From JAAZMI01 sp050942615 (GTDB lineage: Bacteria; Bacillota; Dethiobacteria; DTU022; UBA8154): a stretch of DNA of 13,401 nucleotides. The translations under genes and the position numbers were made by a program. The stretch spans positions 1-13,401 of the forward strand of contig JBMNNQ010000037.1 of assembly GCA_050942615.1 (NCBI GenBank), in the 5' to 3' direction. Under the pieces are notes generated by a model that saw only the letters and a list, made by a program, of their open reading frames with translations, did no database searches and had not been told where the DNA came from. Each line of letters begins with the position of its first letter. Position 1 is the first letter of the stretch. Of the stretch, positions 6,994 to 13,401 are shown piece by piece.

Positions 6994-8106
6994 TTATGTT
7001 GCCTCCCGGACAGCAGCCTGTTCCAAAATGCTTGCCAATATTTCCTGGCCCAACCGGTCAACTGCTGCAAAACGCAGGTGTGGCCGGTAAAAGCTTTCCA
7101 GTTCCTGGTAGCCGGCTTTGGCCCGGGCTAAAAAGTGGAGCGCTGCTGCCAGGGCCTCGTTATATTTCTGATCCAGGCTGTTTTTTTCAACCTGCAGTTT
7201 CTCCGGCAGGGGGGCCATAAATTCCCGGCTGTCTATTTCCCGGCAGGTGCCAGTAGGGGTGATGCGATGCGGGGCGGTATTGTTAACCAGGGCGGCACCG
7301 AGCTGGGGAATAAGCAGATGATCAATTTTTTCAGGATTTAGGGCACAGTGAAAGACTTCCACATAGAAGCCGCGCCACAGGGCTGCCTCCATAACTCTTT
7401 TGATTATTTCACTTTTGCCGCTGCTGTATTCCCCCTGTAAAAGATAGACGGTGGAGAGGGGCTCCAGCAGGGTATCAAGGTGATGCACAAACCCTTCCGG
7501 GGCAATCGCCGAGGCAAAAAGGCGTCGCACCCGGCCCTCAGCCCCCTGGGCTTTGGCGGAGAAAATTTCTGCCATCAGCTTTAGGGTAAGGTTGTCAAAG
7601 GCGCCCTGGTTTAACACCCCCGGCAGGCGGTAGTAACTTTCCGCCGCCTCCAGATAGATCCCGGCAACCGCCAAAAGCCGGTGGGCCTGTTTAAAGCGCC
7701 TGCTGATTTCTGCTTCTAATTTTATAATCTGCCCTTTATTTTCCCTCAGGCCCGCGGCTTCCCAAAAACGTCCCAAGTCTATTATTTCACCGGCGGCGCC
7801 TGGGAAAGGCGGATCGAAAACATGCGGGAAGGTTCCGTCCACCAAGGCCGTTTTCAGAGCCGGGATGACCAGTCCATCAAGTGATGTGCTGTCAGAAGCA
7901 CAATGATGGTATTCCAGATCATAACCCTGTTCCTGCAGCGCCTGGCCTATTTTACCCATCAGGGTTGACTTGCCGTTCCCCGGCCCCCCCTTAATAACCC
8001 AAATCCGGCCTTTTTCCGGATCGATTATCTGCTCAAAAAAAGAAAAAAAACCCCGGGCCGAGTTTGAACCGGGAAAAACCCGGCGCAACTTCCCTTTTTT
8101 CTGCAT
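6994..8106 (-). CDS. Tandem P-loop ATPase of unknown function
   Basis: Cytoplasmic 370-residue protein built from two related P-loop NTPase domains. Domain 1 has Walker A GGPGNGKST (40-48), then HHCASDSTSLDGLVIPAL and DGTFPHVFDPPFPGA (91-104). Domain 2 has GEYSSGKSE (225-233, still GxxxxGKS), then FHCALNPEKIDHLLIPQL and NNTAPHRITP (275-284). The matching HCA..P..D.L.IP and T.PH...P blocks show the internal duplication. A helical segment (about 118-165) follows domain 1. This matches a conserved clostridial ATPase family with no assigned role that I remember (PRK06851-like); it is not an ABC, AAA or helicase protein. The ATG at 8106 has GAGGGGA on the correct side. The AT-rich 8127-8140 stretch may hold its -10 (TAAAAT on the minus strand), but no clear -35 is visible. 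Neighbours give no functional hint. Confidence 0.88.
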   Translation of the reverse strand: MQKKGKLRRVFPGSNSARGFFSFFEQIIDPEKGRIWVIKGGPGNGKSTLMGKIGQALQEQGYDLEYHHCASDSTSLDGLVIPALKTALVDGTFPHVFDPPFPGAAGEIIDLGRFWEAAGLRENKGQIIKLEAEISRRFKQAHRLLAVAGIYLEAAESYYRLPGVLNQGAFDNLTLKLMAEIFSAKAQGAEGRVRRLFASAIAPEGFVHHLDTLLEPLSTVYLLQGEYSSGKSEIIKRVMEAALWRGFYVEVFHCALNPEKIDHLLIPQLGAALVNNTAPHRITPTGTCREIDSREFMAPLPEKLQVEKNSLDQKYNEALAAALHFLARAKAGYQELESFYRPHLRFAAVDRLGQEILASILEQAAVREAT

Positions 8107-8281
8107 GGAAATCCCCTCGCTTTTTGTTTTATTTTATGCCCGGGAAACAGGGTTGTGTCTGGGCCTGCTTTTTCAGCAGCCGTCTTTTTTGGTTAACAAG
8201 GGGTAGAGTTACTTCCTGTTTAGCCTCCTGAAAACATGGCAAGGATAGTCATATTTGCGGGGCGGGGCGGCAAGCATGCAA

Positions 8282-8330
8282 AGCAGGCTGCCCCGGCTGA
8301 AATCCAGGCCAAGGCAGCCTGCTGGTTTTT
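8282..8330 (+). terminator. GC-rich terminator-like hairpin, plus orientation
   Basis: AGCAGGCTGCC (8282-8292) is perfectly complementary to GGCAGCCTGCT (8313-8323), giving an 11-bp stem with a 20-base loop, then GG and five T. The shape is that of an intrinsic terminator for plus-strand transcription, but both flanking genes are on the minus strand. It may instead cap the 3' end of the GH130-fusion mRNA, or terminate an antisense or small RNA. Confidence 0.5.
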
Positions 8331-8334
8331 CTAC

Positions 8335-8371
8335 TGCAGCGGTGCCGGCGCTAAAAAACCGGGCCGCTGCA
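8335..8371. repeat. Nested inverted repeat next to the terminator-like hairpin
   Basis: Arms TGCAGCGG (8335-8342) and CCGCTGCA (8364-8371) are perfect complements, and an inner CCGG/CCGG pair (8345-8348, 8359-8362) extends the stem around an A-rich loop. There is no T run on either strand. It probably stabilises the 3' end of the minus-strand GH130-fusion transcript; this is an inference. Confidence 0.5.
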
Positions 8372-8489
8372 AGGCAGTTTGTTGATTAATTACTTTATTG
8401 GTTATGCTCCGGTTATTATTTTTCTGTTATACCTCTATTATGCTAATTCTGTTTATTATCTTATTTCACTGCTCCTCTTTCTTATATCT

Positions 8490-11400
8490 CTATTTTACAG
8501 CGTTACGAAATCTTGCCGGGATCAAATCACCCACTGTAGCGCTGGCCACACCGATTACAGTATCGGCACCGCCGTAGTAGACAAGGATTTCATCGTCGGC
8601 GTCCAGGATTTCCTTGTCTTCCACAGATACTGCCCCGCAGGTAAAGACCACGTTGGGAACCCAGCTTTGGCCGGAGGTGCCTTTTTCATAAGAAGTTTCC
8701 GGTTCCAAAACAGGGTTGGGTGAACGGTAAAGCACTTCCGAGGGATCATCCAAGGCGTTTAAAATAACGCCCAAACGGTAGCAAAGGCTGTAATCCACCC
8801 CGTGGTAGATCAACAGCCAACCGTATTTTGTTTTGAGCGGCTGGGCCCCGGCACCAATTTTAACAGCATCCCACATCATTCCGGAGCGGATGCCCAGGAC
8901 AATGTTATGCCCCTCTTTGGGCCAGGGGGCCTCCAGTGTATCTGCAAAGGTGACCCAGATGCTGGGGATGATGCGGTGGAACATAGCCAATTTACCATTA
9001 AACCGTTCCGGAAATAGAATAGCATCTTTATTGGGCAGGCCGGGGAAAACAAGGCCATGCCGGTACCACTGTCCCCAACGGTGGTTAACCATATCATCGG
9101 TATCAATGGAAGCCAGGGCAATCTGGGGTGTAATCCCATCATAGGCTGTATAGAGCATATAGACCCGATCATCAATGGCAATCAGGCGGGGATCTTCACA
9201 ACCCATGCCTTCACTTTTATGTTCCGGTACAAAGATGGGCTCGGGCAGCCGTTCATCGATACGCAGGCCGTCCCTGCTGAGCGCCAGGCCCAGGCGCGAA
9301 ATACCATCTTCCCCCACAGCCCGGTAGACAATGTGCACCTGGCCGTCCAGCCTGATGGCACCGCAGTTGAGCACATATTTACTTTCCCAACTGTTTTCTT
9401 TAACCGGGGTCAGCAAAGGATTATATGGTGATCTGGCCAGGTGCCGTGCTGGCGGGAGCTCTTTTTCCAACTTCTGCGGCAGAATAATTTTTTTATCCAC
9501 CTTGAAAGCCTCTAAATAAAGGGCGGATAAATCTTCAGACTCCCGCCCTTGCCCCATCATTTCCATGACCTTGGCATACATTTCATCCCGGTTACCACCG
9601 GTTTCCTCCAGGCAGCGCATAAACAGCTCACCGTTGAACCAGCGCCGTTCAATCAACAGGGAAAGAGGCGAAGGAATACCACGCCCGCCTTTAAAACTGT
9701 AGCTGGCCCAGCTCCAAAGAGAGGTGGTTACAAAGCGGCCATCGGGAAGGGTCAACCCTAGGTGGTAACCTTTAGCCAACCTGTTCAGGCGCAACCCTGC
9801 AGCCCGCATATCCCTGTCCTCAGAACTCTGGAAATAATCTGCAATTCTAAAGAGGCGTCTTTGTAAGTACCGCTGCTGGCTATCTTCAAAAATGCTATGT
9901 GCCGAAAAAGTGTACATGCCCCAGTGTCCTTCAACACTGTTGAGCACCATGTTTGCAAAATCTTTGCGGTTGGGGGCAAAGGATTTCCAGATACGACCAA
10001 ACTGTTCAGCATCAATGATGCTTTTAAGGATGGTGGTCAGCAAACGTGTTTTGGGAAACTCCCCGCCGCTGCCGGGCCTAAGGTTGCTGAGCACTACCCG
10101 GCTGGTCAGATGACTGAGCACCGGGGTTTCCTTGACGCTGGAAAGGCCCGGAAAATCACGGTAATGAACCACCAGCGGTTTGATTTGAGAGGCCCCGAAA
10201 TCTTCCGGTTTTAAGTTTTCCCGCAGCCAATCGTTAATCTGGGTGGAATATTTTACTTCCTCCGACCATAAGGTTAGAGCCAAAACATCCAGGGCGCTGC
10301 GCTCTTGCAGCAATTGATCAATATCCCGGTAGCCCCACAGGGTAAGCAGGCTGCGCGGGGGAAATTCCCCTAAAATTGCCGCAGCAGCTTCTTCCTTCAG
10401 GGAAAAACTGCAGACTGTGGGCACCAGCTCGAACAGCCCCTCCACTAAAGCCTGCATCCCGGCGCGGGTGTGCGTGTCACCCGGCAGCAGCAGTTCGTTA
10501 AAATCTTCCTCTACCTGCTGCATAAGTTCATAAATACCATCACCAATCTTTTCCGAACCGTCCTGTGGTTCCAGCCCCAAGGTTTCCTGGATAAAACTTT
10601 CAAAATACTGTTTTCTTTCATTGAGCAGTTTTTCATAAATTGCAGAAACGTCCTTTGTTTTACCTGCAGCAGAGGTAATCGTTAGCGGTAAAACAATCGG
10701 CACACCGGGAATGTATTCAAAATAGGCGATCTCCGGTAAAAAGGGCTGCAGCTCTTCCCTTTGATATTTAAATCTTTGCAGGAAATGCTGCTTCCTGGCT
10801 ATAAACGCCTCTAGATGGACGTCGGTCCGGTTCAGAGCATAAAAGGGGCAGAATATCTCGCGCCGGACGGCAGGCTGAACCGCGCAGCTTTCCCGCAAGG
10901 CAATTTCATTCAGGAAGCCGGCCAGACGGCCTTCAAACAAAGGAGACAGGCTGTAGGCAATGTCTTCCTTTTCCAGCTCAGGCAGGAAATGGTAGGCCAA
11001 CAGCGAATCGTAAACAATCTGTGACCACAAGGCCGCAGAGAAAGTAAAACTTTCTTCTGGCTGGGAGGCAATTTCCCGCAACTGTGCGATCAGCTCTGCC
11101 GGAAAAATACGTGACCAGACGGCCTCATCAAAGCGGGAGAAACCCCGGCGGAAATTTTCAATATATCCTCTCAGGTCAGGCAGGGTTTCATCATGAAAGT
11201 AGATACTGTCCCGAAAACCAAAGGAAAGCGGCGTCCGCAAAGCCGGTGGTTTCTCTCTCCAGGACTGGGCCGTAGGTTTTTTGCCAAATGCTTCAAAGAG
11301 CACCTCCACATATTGGGCAAAAAGATAGTTTAAGCCCACCGGCTGTGTAATTCTGGGTTTTTGCCCCATAAAGACCTCGGCCACCTCTGCACCCTGTTCC

Positions 11401-12083
11401 AAAGCCAGGGTCAGAATCCAGGCATCAATACCGTATTCCAAAGCGCCCAGCGGCCAGTTTGCCGCACCGGAAAGGCAGCCGGACAATAAATCGTGGCTGA
11501 TGGCCAGGCCGGTGCTCGAACAGGCGCGCAATTCCAAGTTATAGAGCGCCGCCAATAAGGGGAAAATAAATAGTTCGGCGACCAGGTTTTCCATAATGGA
11601 AACCCGGAAACTGGGAAACACCAGTTGGGCATGGCCGTCTAAAATAGGTTGGCAAAGCAGTTTGATCCAGTCGGCGCTAAGGCCAACAGCGTAACCATTT
11701 GGTTTGGAAGTAAACAGCCCCGGTTCCAGCAGAATCAGGTTGCCCCCCAAGGCCAATGACAGCTCCATCATACCGCGCACTGCCCAGCCCTTTTTAAACA
11801 GCTGTGACTCTCCAAAAGCAAAAGAAACAAAATTATCCGACAGAAAGGGTTGTCCTTTTTGAAAATGTTCTTTTTCTGCAGGGGTAGCCGCACAAAAGAC
11901 CGTTAGGGTCTTTAAGTTAGGAAAATAAGTCGCCAAGCCGGTCTGAATTGTTTTCAGCACATGTTCAGGGTCAAGGCCGACCAAATTAGAAACTCCTACT
12001 ACTAGATCTGCCCTGCCGATTTTTTTAGTTTCAGCTAAGGCTGCAGCAAGACTTTCCTTATAGTTTTTTTCTAGTTCTAACAT
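8490..12083 (-). CDS. GT-A-like / unknown / GH130 three-part fusion protein
   Basis: Very large 1197-residue protein. Residues about 880-1197 are a five-bladed beta-propeller GH130 domain, the family of beta-mannoside phosphorylases and related hydrolases. It has SPYNPLL (885-891), GCEDPRL (961-967) with the expected catalytic Asp, NKDAILFPE (1018-1026), AMFHR (1033-1037) and LIYHGVD (1091-1097). The conserved basic residues and His suggest phosphorolysis rather than hydrolysis. Residues about 1-440 resemble GT-A glycosyltransferases of the type that make glycosyl-glycerate compounds: VGVSNLVG near the N-terminus, SADWIKLLCQPIL (136-148), then EYGIDAWILTLALEQGA (216-232) and SPLFEGRLAGFLNE (380-393). 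The acidic DxD metal site seems replaced (LLEPG, 118-122). Residues about 450-870 are unrecognised. The ATG at 12083 follows AGGAGG 6-7 bases upstream. It is divergent from a GT4 glycosyltransferase gene, so a role in mannose-type glycan synthesis or turnover is likely but inferred. No signal peptide is visible. Confidence 0.93.
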   Translation of the reverse strand: MLELEKNYKESLAAALAETKKIGRADLVVGVSNLVGLDPEHVLKTIQTGLATYFPNLKTLTVFCAATPAEKEHFQKGQPFLSDNFVSFAFGESQLFKKGWAVRGMMELSLALGGNLILLEPGLFTSKPNGYAVGLSADWIKLLCQPILDGHAQLVFPSFRVSIMENLVAELFIFPLLAALYNLELRACSSTGLAISHDLLSGCLSGAANWPLGALEYGIDAWILTLALEQGAEVAEVFMGQKPRITQPVGLNYLFAQYVEVLFEAFGKKPTAQSWREKPPALRTPLSFGFRDSIYFHDETLPDLRGYIENFRRGFSRFDEAVWSRIFPAELIAQLREIASQPEESFTFSAALWSQIVYDSLLAYHFLPELEKEDIAYSLSPLFEGRLAGFLNEIALRESCAVQPAVRREIFCPFYALNRTDVHLEAFIARKQHFLQRFKYQREELQPFLPEIAYFEYIPGVPIVLPLTITSAAGKTKDVSAIYEKLLNERKQYFESFIQETLGLEPQDGSEKIGDGIYELMQQVEEDFNELLLPGDTHTRAGMQALVEGLFELVPTVCSFSLKEEAAAAILGEFPPRSLLTLWGYRDIDQLLQERSALDVLALTLWSEEVKYSTQINDWLRENLKPEDFGASQIKPLVVHYRDFPGLSSVKETPVLSHLTSRVVLSNLRPGSGGEFPKTRLLTTILKSIIDAEQFGRIWKSFAPNRKDFANMVLNSVEGHWGMYTFSAHSIFEDSQQRYLQRRLFRIADYFQSSEDRDMRAAGLRLNRLAKGYHLGLTLPDGRFVTTSLWSWASYSFKGGRGIPSPLSLLIERRWFNGELFMRCLEETGGNRDEMYAKVMEMMGQGRESEDLSALYLEAFKVDKKIILPQKLEKELPPARHLARSPYNPLLTPVKENSWESKYVLNCGAIRLDGQVHIVYRAVGEDGISRLGLALSRDGLRIDERLPEPIFVPEHKSEGMGCEDPRLIAIDDRVYMLYTAYDGITPQIALASIDTDDMVNHRWGQWYRHGLVFPGLPNKDAILFPERFNGKLAMFHRIIPSIWVTFADTLEAPWPKEGHNIVLGIRSGMMWDAVKIGAGAQPLKTKYGWLLIYHGVDYSLCYRLGVILNALDDPSEVLYRSPNPVLEPETSYEKGTSGQSWVPNVVFTCGAVSVEDKEILDADDEILVYYGGADTVIGVASATVGDLIPARFRNAVK

Positions 12084-12130
12084 GGTTCCCTCCTAAAATA
12101 TATTTATCCAACTTTTTATTTAGTCTTAAT

Positions 12131-12158
12131 ATTTTATTCTCTTTATTTTATTCTCTTT
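12131..12158. repeat. 14-base tandem repeat, two copies
   Basis: ATTTTATTCTCTTT occurs twice head to tail (12131-12144 and 12145-12158). On the minus strand it lies in the 5' leader of the GH130-fusion gene, about 50 bases before the start codon, as AAAGAGAATAAAAT. It probably arose by slippage; a regulatory role is possible but unsupported. Confidence 0.7.
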
Positions 12159-12210
12159 CTACTTCCTTTACACCTTTTAAAGGGATACATCTTTTTATTT
12201 CCTTTGACAG

Positions 12211-12280
12211 TTTTTGCACGGGTCAGAACCAGGGGCAAAAACCCGGACGAAAACCGGCCCTCATCTTGAAACCCCCCCGT
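12211..12280 (-). promoter_or_regulatory. GC-rich structured leader of the GH130-fusion gene
   Basis: An island of GC-rich sequence in an otherwise AT-rich spacer, 130-200 bases before the GH130-fusion start and downstream of its likely promoter. TTTTTGC (12211-12217) and GCAAAAA (12235-12241) pair around an inner GGT-CAGA-ACC hairpin. CCGG (12244-12247) and CCGG (12255-12258) can form a second stem. ACGGG and CCCGT at the two ends could close the whole unit on the minus strand. I could not match it to a known riboswitch class. Confidence 0.35.
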
Positions 12281-12292
12281 AAATATGTTATA

Positions 12293-12320
12293 ATTTTATA
12301 AAATAAGCATAACATGTAAA
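12293..12320 (-). promoter_or_regulatory. Sigma-A type promoter of the GH130-fusion gene
   Basis: On the minus strand TTTACA (12320-12315) and TAAAAT (12298-12293) are separated by 16 bases, each one mismatch from consensus. Transcription would begin near 12286 and leave a leader of about 200 bases before the ATG at 12083. Confidence 0.5.
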
Positions 12321-12626
12321 CGTGTATCGGTGACCTTACCTTTACAGTTTTTTGTTTTTTTATTGCATAAATTGTTTCCCCATCCTCCGTTTCAACATAA
12401 TACATAAACTATTATAGTTCTCCTTATTTGTTACCATTTTTTTATCACCGTGTACCATAAATGAATACACAGGAAAATTTAAGATAATTACTAAGTATTA
12501 AATCAAACTCAAAACGTAACTGCAAGCATGTTGCTTTTCTTTTTCGGAAGACTTGTCTGGAGTCTTTTTAAATTCAGGAAAAAACACTAAAGTTGTCTCT
12601 TTAATTGTTTTAATTATTTTAATGTA

Positions 12627-12658
12627 ATTGCATTTTGCAATAAACTTAAAATTATACC
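12627..12658 (+). promoter_or_regulatory. Possible promoter and inverted repeat before the GT4 gene
   Basis: TTGCAT (12628-12633) could be a -35, with TTATAC (12652-12657) as -10 at 18-base spacing. A perfect inverted repeat ATTGCA-TTT-TGCAAT (12627-12641) overlaps the -35 and could be an operator. The leader to the TTG at 12687 would be short, about 20-25 bases. Confidence 0.35.
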
Positions 12659-12671
12659 TTGTTTTGACAAG

Positions 12672-12678
12672 AAAGGAG
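12672..12678 (+). promoter_or_regulatory. Ribosome binding site deciding the GT4 start
   Basis: AAAGGAG, 8 bases before the TTG at 12687. It is the only strong site near the beginning of the open frame; no ATG or GTG upstream of the conserved region competes with it. Confidence 0.8.
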
Positions 12679-12686
12679 AAATTATA

Positions 12687-13401
12687 TTGTCTGCGTTAAC
12701 AACAAAAAACGACAATCCCAGTGCACTGCACAAAAGACTGCGGGTGGCCTATGTAGGCAGCTGTTTGCCGCGTCGTTGTGGCATCGCTACCTTTACTGCC
12801 AACCTGAACAAAGCTGTCGAAGAACACTTGGGTAAAAATTCCGGAATTTATATTGCTTTAAATGATACCACAGAAGACTATGTGTACACAACCCGGGTGG
12901 TAGGCCAGATTGAACAGGACAAACTTACCGATTACAGCGAAGCAGCAGCCTTGCTCAATGCTACCGATGTAGACGTGGTTTCCCTGCAGCATGAATTCGG
13001 GCTTTTTGGCGGGCCCGCCGGCAATTATATCACTGAATTTTTAAGCCGGGTGGAAAAACCGGTGGTCACCACTTTACACACGGTTTTGGAAAAACCTGCC
13101 CCCGAACAAAGGAAAGCTTTGATTGAAATTGCGGCCTTTTCGCATAGTCTGGTAGTTATGAACAGGCTGGCCATTGATATTCTTATTAATGTATATCAGA
13201 TCAATGCCGCAAAAATCCAGCTGATCCCCCACGGGGTACCGGCTACGCCTTACCTGGATCCCCTTTTTTATAAATACCAGTTAGGCTTTGCCGGCAGGGA
13301 AGTAATTCTCACCTTTGGTTTTCTCAGCCCGAATAAAGGTCTGGAGGTAATGCTGCGGGCCTTGCCGCCAGTTGTTAAGAAGCATCCCCAAGCCCTTTAT
13401 A
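12687..13401 (+). CDS. Family GT4 glycosyltransferase, N-terminal part (runs off the right edge)
   Basis: Retaining GT-B glycosyltransferase (GT4, 'group 1') that adds a sugar from a nucleotide donor to a glycan acceptor. The 238 visible residues cover the N-terminal Rossmann half and the start of the donor-binding half. Residues around 21-36 (VGSCLPRRCGIATFT) carry the RCGIATF signature of a GT4 subgroup. Further on are SLQHEFGLFGGPAG, VTTLHTVL, LIPHGVP and TFGFLSPNKGLEVM, the last opening the C-terminal domain. The catalytic E-x7-E segment lies beyond the right edge. The start is TTG. The divergent neighbour encodes a GH130-domain fusion, so a mannose-containing product is plausible but not shown. 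There is no signal peptide; it is probably cytoplasmic or membrane-associated. Confidence 0.92.
   Translation, partial: MSALTTKNDNPSALHKRLRVAYVGSCLPRRCGIATFTANLNKAVEEHLGKNSGIYIALNDTTEDYVYTTRVVGQIEQDKLTDYSEAAALLNATDVDVVSLQHEFGLFGGPAGNYITEFLSRVEKPVVTTLHTVLEKPAPEQRKALIEIAAFSHSLVVMNRLAIDILINVYQINAAKIQLIPHGVPATPYLDPLFYKYQLGFAGREVILTFGFLSPNKGLEVMLRALPPVVKKHPQALY

Larger units (their letters stand above)
8107..8489. other. Spacer with two GC-rich hairpins
   Basis: It lies between two minus-strand genes. The part next to the GH130 gene stop (8380-8489) is very AT-rich with no recognisable gene. The middle holds two stable inverted repeats described separately (8282-8330 and 8335-8371). A smaller hairpin CTGCT-TTTTC-AGCAG occurs near 8165-8179 and is followed by a T run at 8185-8190. 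All T runs follow the hairpins in the plus direction, yet no plus-strand gene precedes them. Confidence 0.5.
12084..12686. other. Long AT-rich divergent spacer of the glycan locus
   Basis: About 600 bp between the divergent GH130-fusion and GT4 genes with no credible protein gene. It contains the minus-strand promoter, a GC-rich structured leader, a 14-base tandem repeat and the plus-strand promoter region, listed separately. A weak plus-strand hairpin AAGACT-TGTCTGG-AGTCTT followed by T (12548-12569) could act as an attenuator ahead of the GT4 gene. An inverted repeat ATGTTAT / ATAACAT flanks the minus-strand -10 (12285-12315). Confidence 0.6.

Noticed and set aside
6858..7070. Possible frameshifted extension of the tandem ATPase C-terminus
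   Set aside because: The ATPase already ends after its second complete domain at a normal family length, and the extension has no recognisable motif.
8379..8723. 114-codon plus-strand frame overlapping the GH130-fusion gene end
   Set aside because: The first part is AT-rich spacer that reads as hydrophobic residues by chance, and the rest is antisense to the conserved GH130 domain.
12204..12232. TTGACA on the plus strand as a promoter for the GT4 gene
   Set aside because: No -10 hexamer lies 16-18 bases downstream, and the site is almost 480 bases from the GT4 start.
12235..12262. Guanidine or c-di-GMP riboswitch suggested by GGACGA and GC-rich stems
   Set aside because: Only one ACGA loop-like segment occurs and the surrounding conserved elements of these classes are missing.
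12223..12405. 60-codon minus-strand frame in the glycan-locus spacer
   Set aside because: Its AAGGAG site is 14 bases from the ATG, too far, and the frame runs through the GC-rich leader; the composition is not protein-like at its C-terminal end.

Overview
The window looks like chromosomal DNA of an anaerobic member of the Firmicutes (class Clostridia, perhaps a Peptococcaceae- or Syntrophomonadaceae-like lineage). This is an inference from strong AGGAGG-type ribosome binding sites, frequent GTG/TTG starts, GC-rich genes with AT-rich spacers, a CdaA-type cyclic-di-AMP synthase, an AmmeMemoRadiSam gene pair and a double P-loop ATPase of a type I associate with clostridia. I saw no rRNA, tRNA, insertion sequence, phage gene or CRISPR array.

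Layout. Positions 1-4338 hold four closely spaced minus-strand genes that probably form an operon. In transcription order they are a Memo-AMMECR1 fusion (4338-2977), its radical SAM partner (2946-1915), an alanine/glycine:cation symporter (1884-529) and the membrane diadenylate cyclase CdaA (443 to beyond the left edge). A terminator-like hairpin at 4418-4444 separates this block from an upstream minus-strand metallo-beta-lactamase-fold hydrolase (5224-4544). That hydrolase is divergent from a small, helical, unrecognised plus-strand gene (5304-5864). A 25-bp REP-like hairpin (5895-5951), followed by a further copy of one arm, lies between this gene and a convergent, divergent-sequence PlsY-like acyltransferase (6582-5992). 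Next come a tandem P-loop ATPase of unknown role (8106-6994) and a spacer with two GC-rich hairpins.

The right third is a glycan locus. A 1197-residue minus-strand protein (12083-8490) joins an apparently degenerate GT-A glycosyltransferase-like N-terminus, a roughly 400-residue region I do not recognise, and a C-terminal GH130 mannoside phosphorylase/hydrolase domain. About 600 bp away, a family GT4 glycosyltransferase gene runs divergently off the right edge from a TTG start (12687). A reasonable hypothesis is that the two make and turn over an intracellular or surface mannose-type oligosaccharide. The fusion architecture and the long structured leader between the genes are the most unusual features here.

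The window therefore combines second-messenger and amino-acid transport functions (cdaA, AGCS), a conserved but biochemically obscure radical SAM system (AmrS with Memo-AMMECR1), one lipid gene, and a two-gene glycan module whose architecture deserves follow-up.
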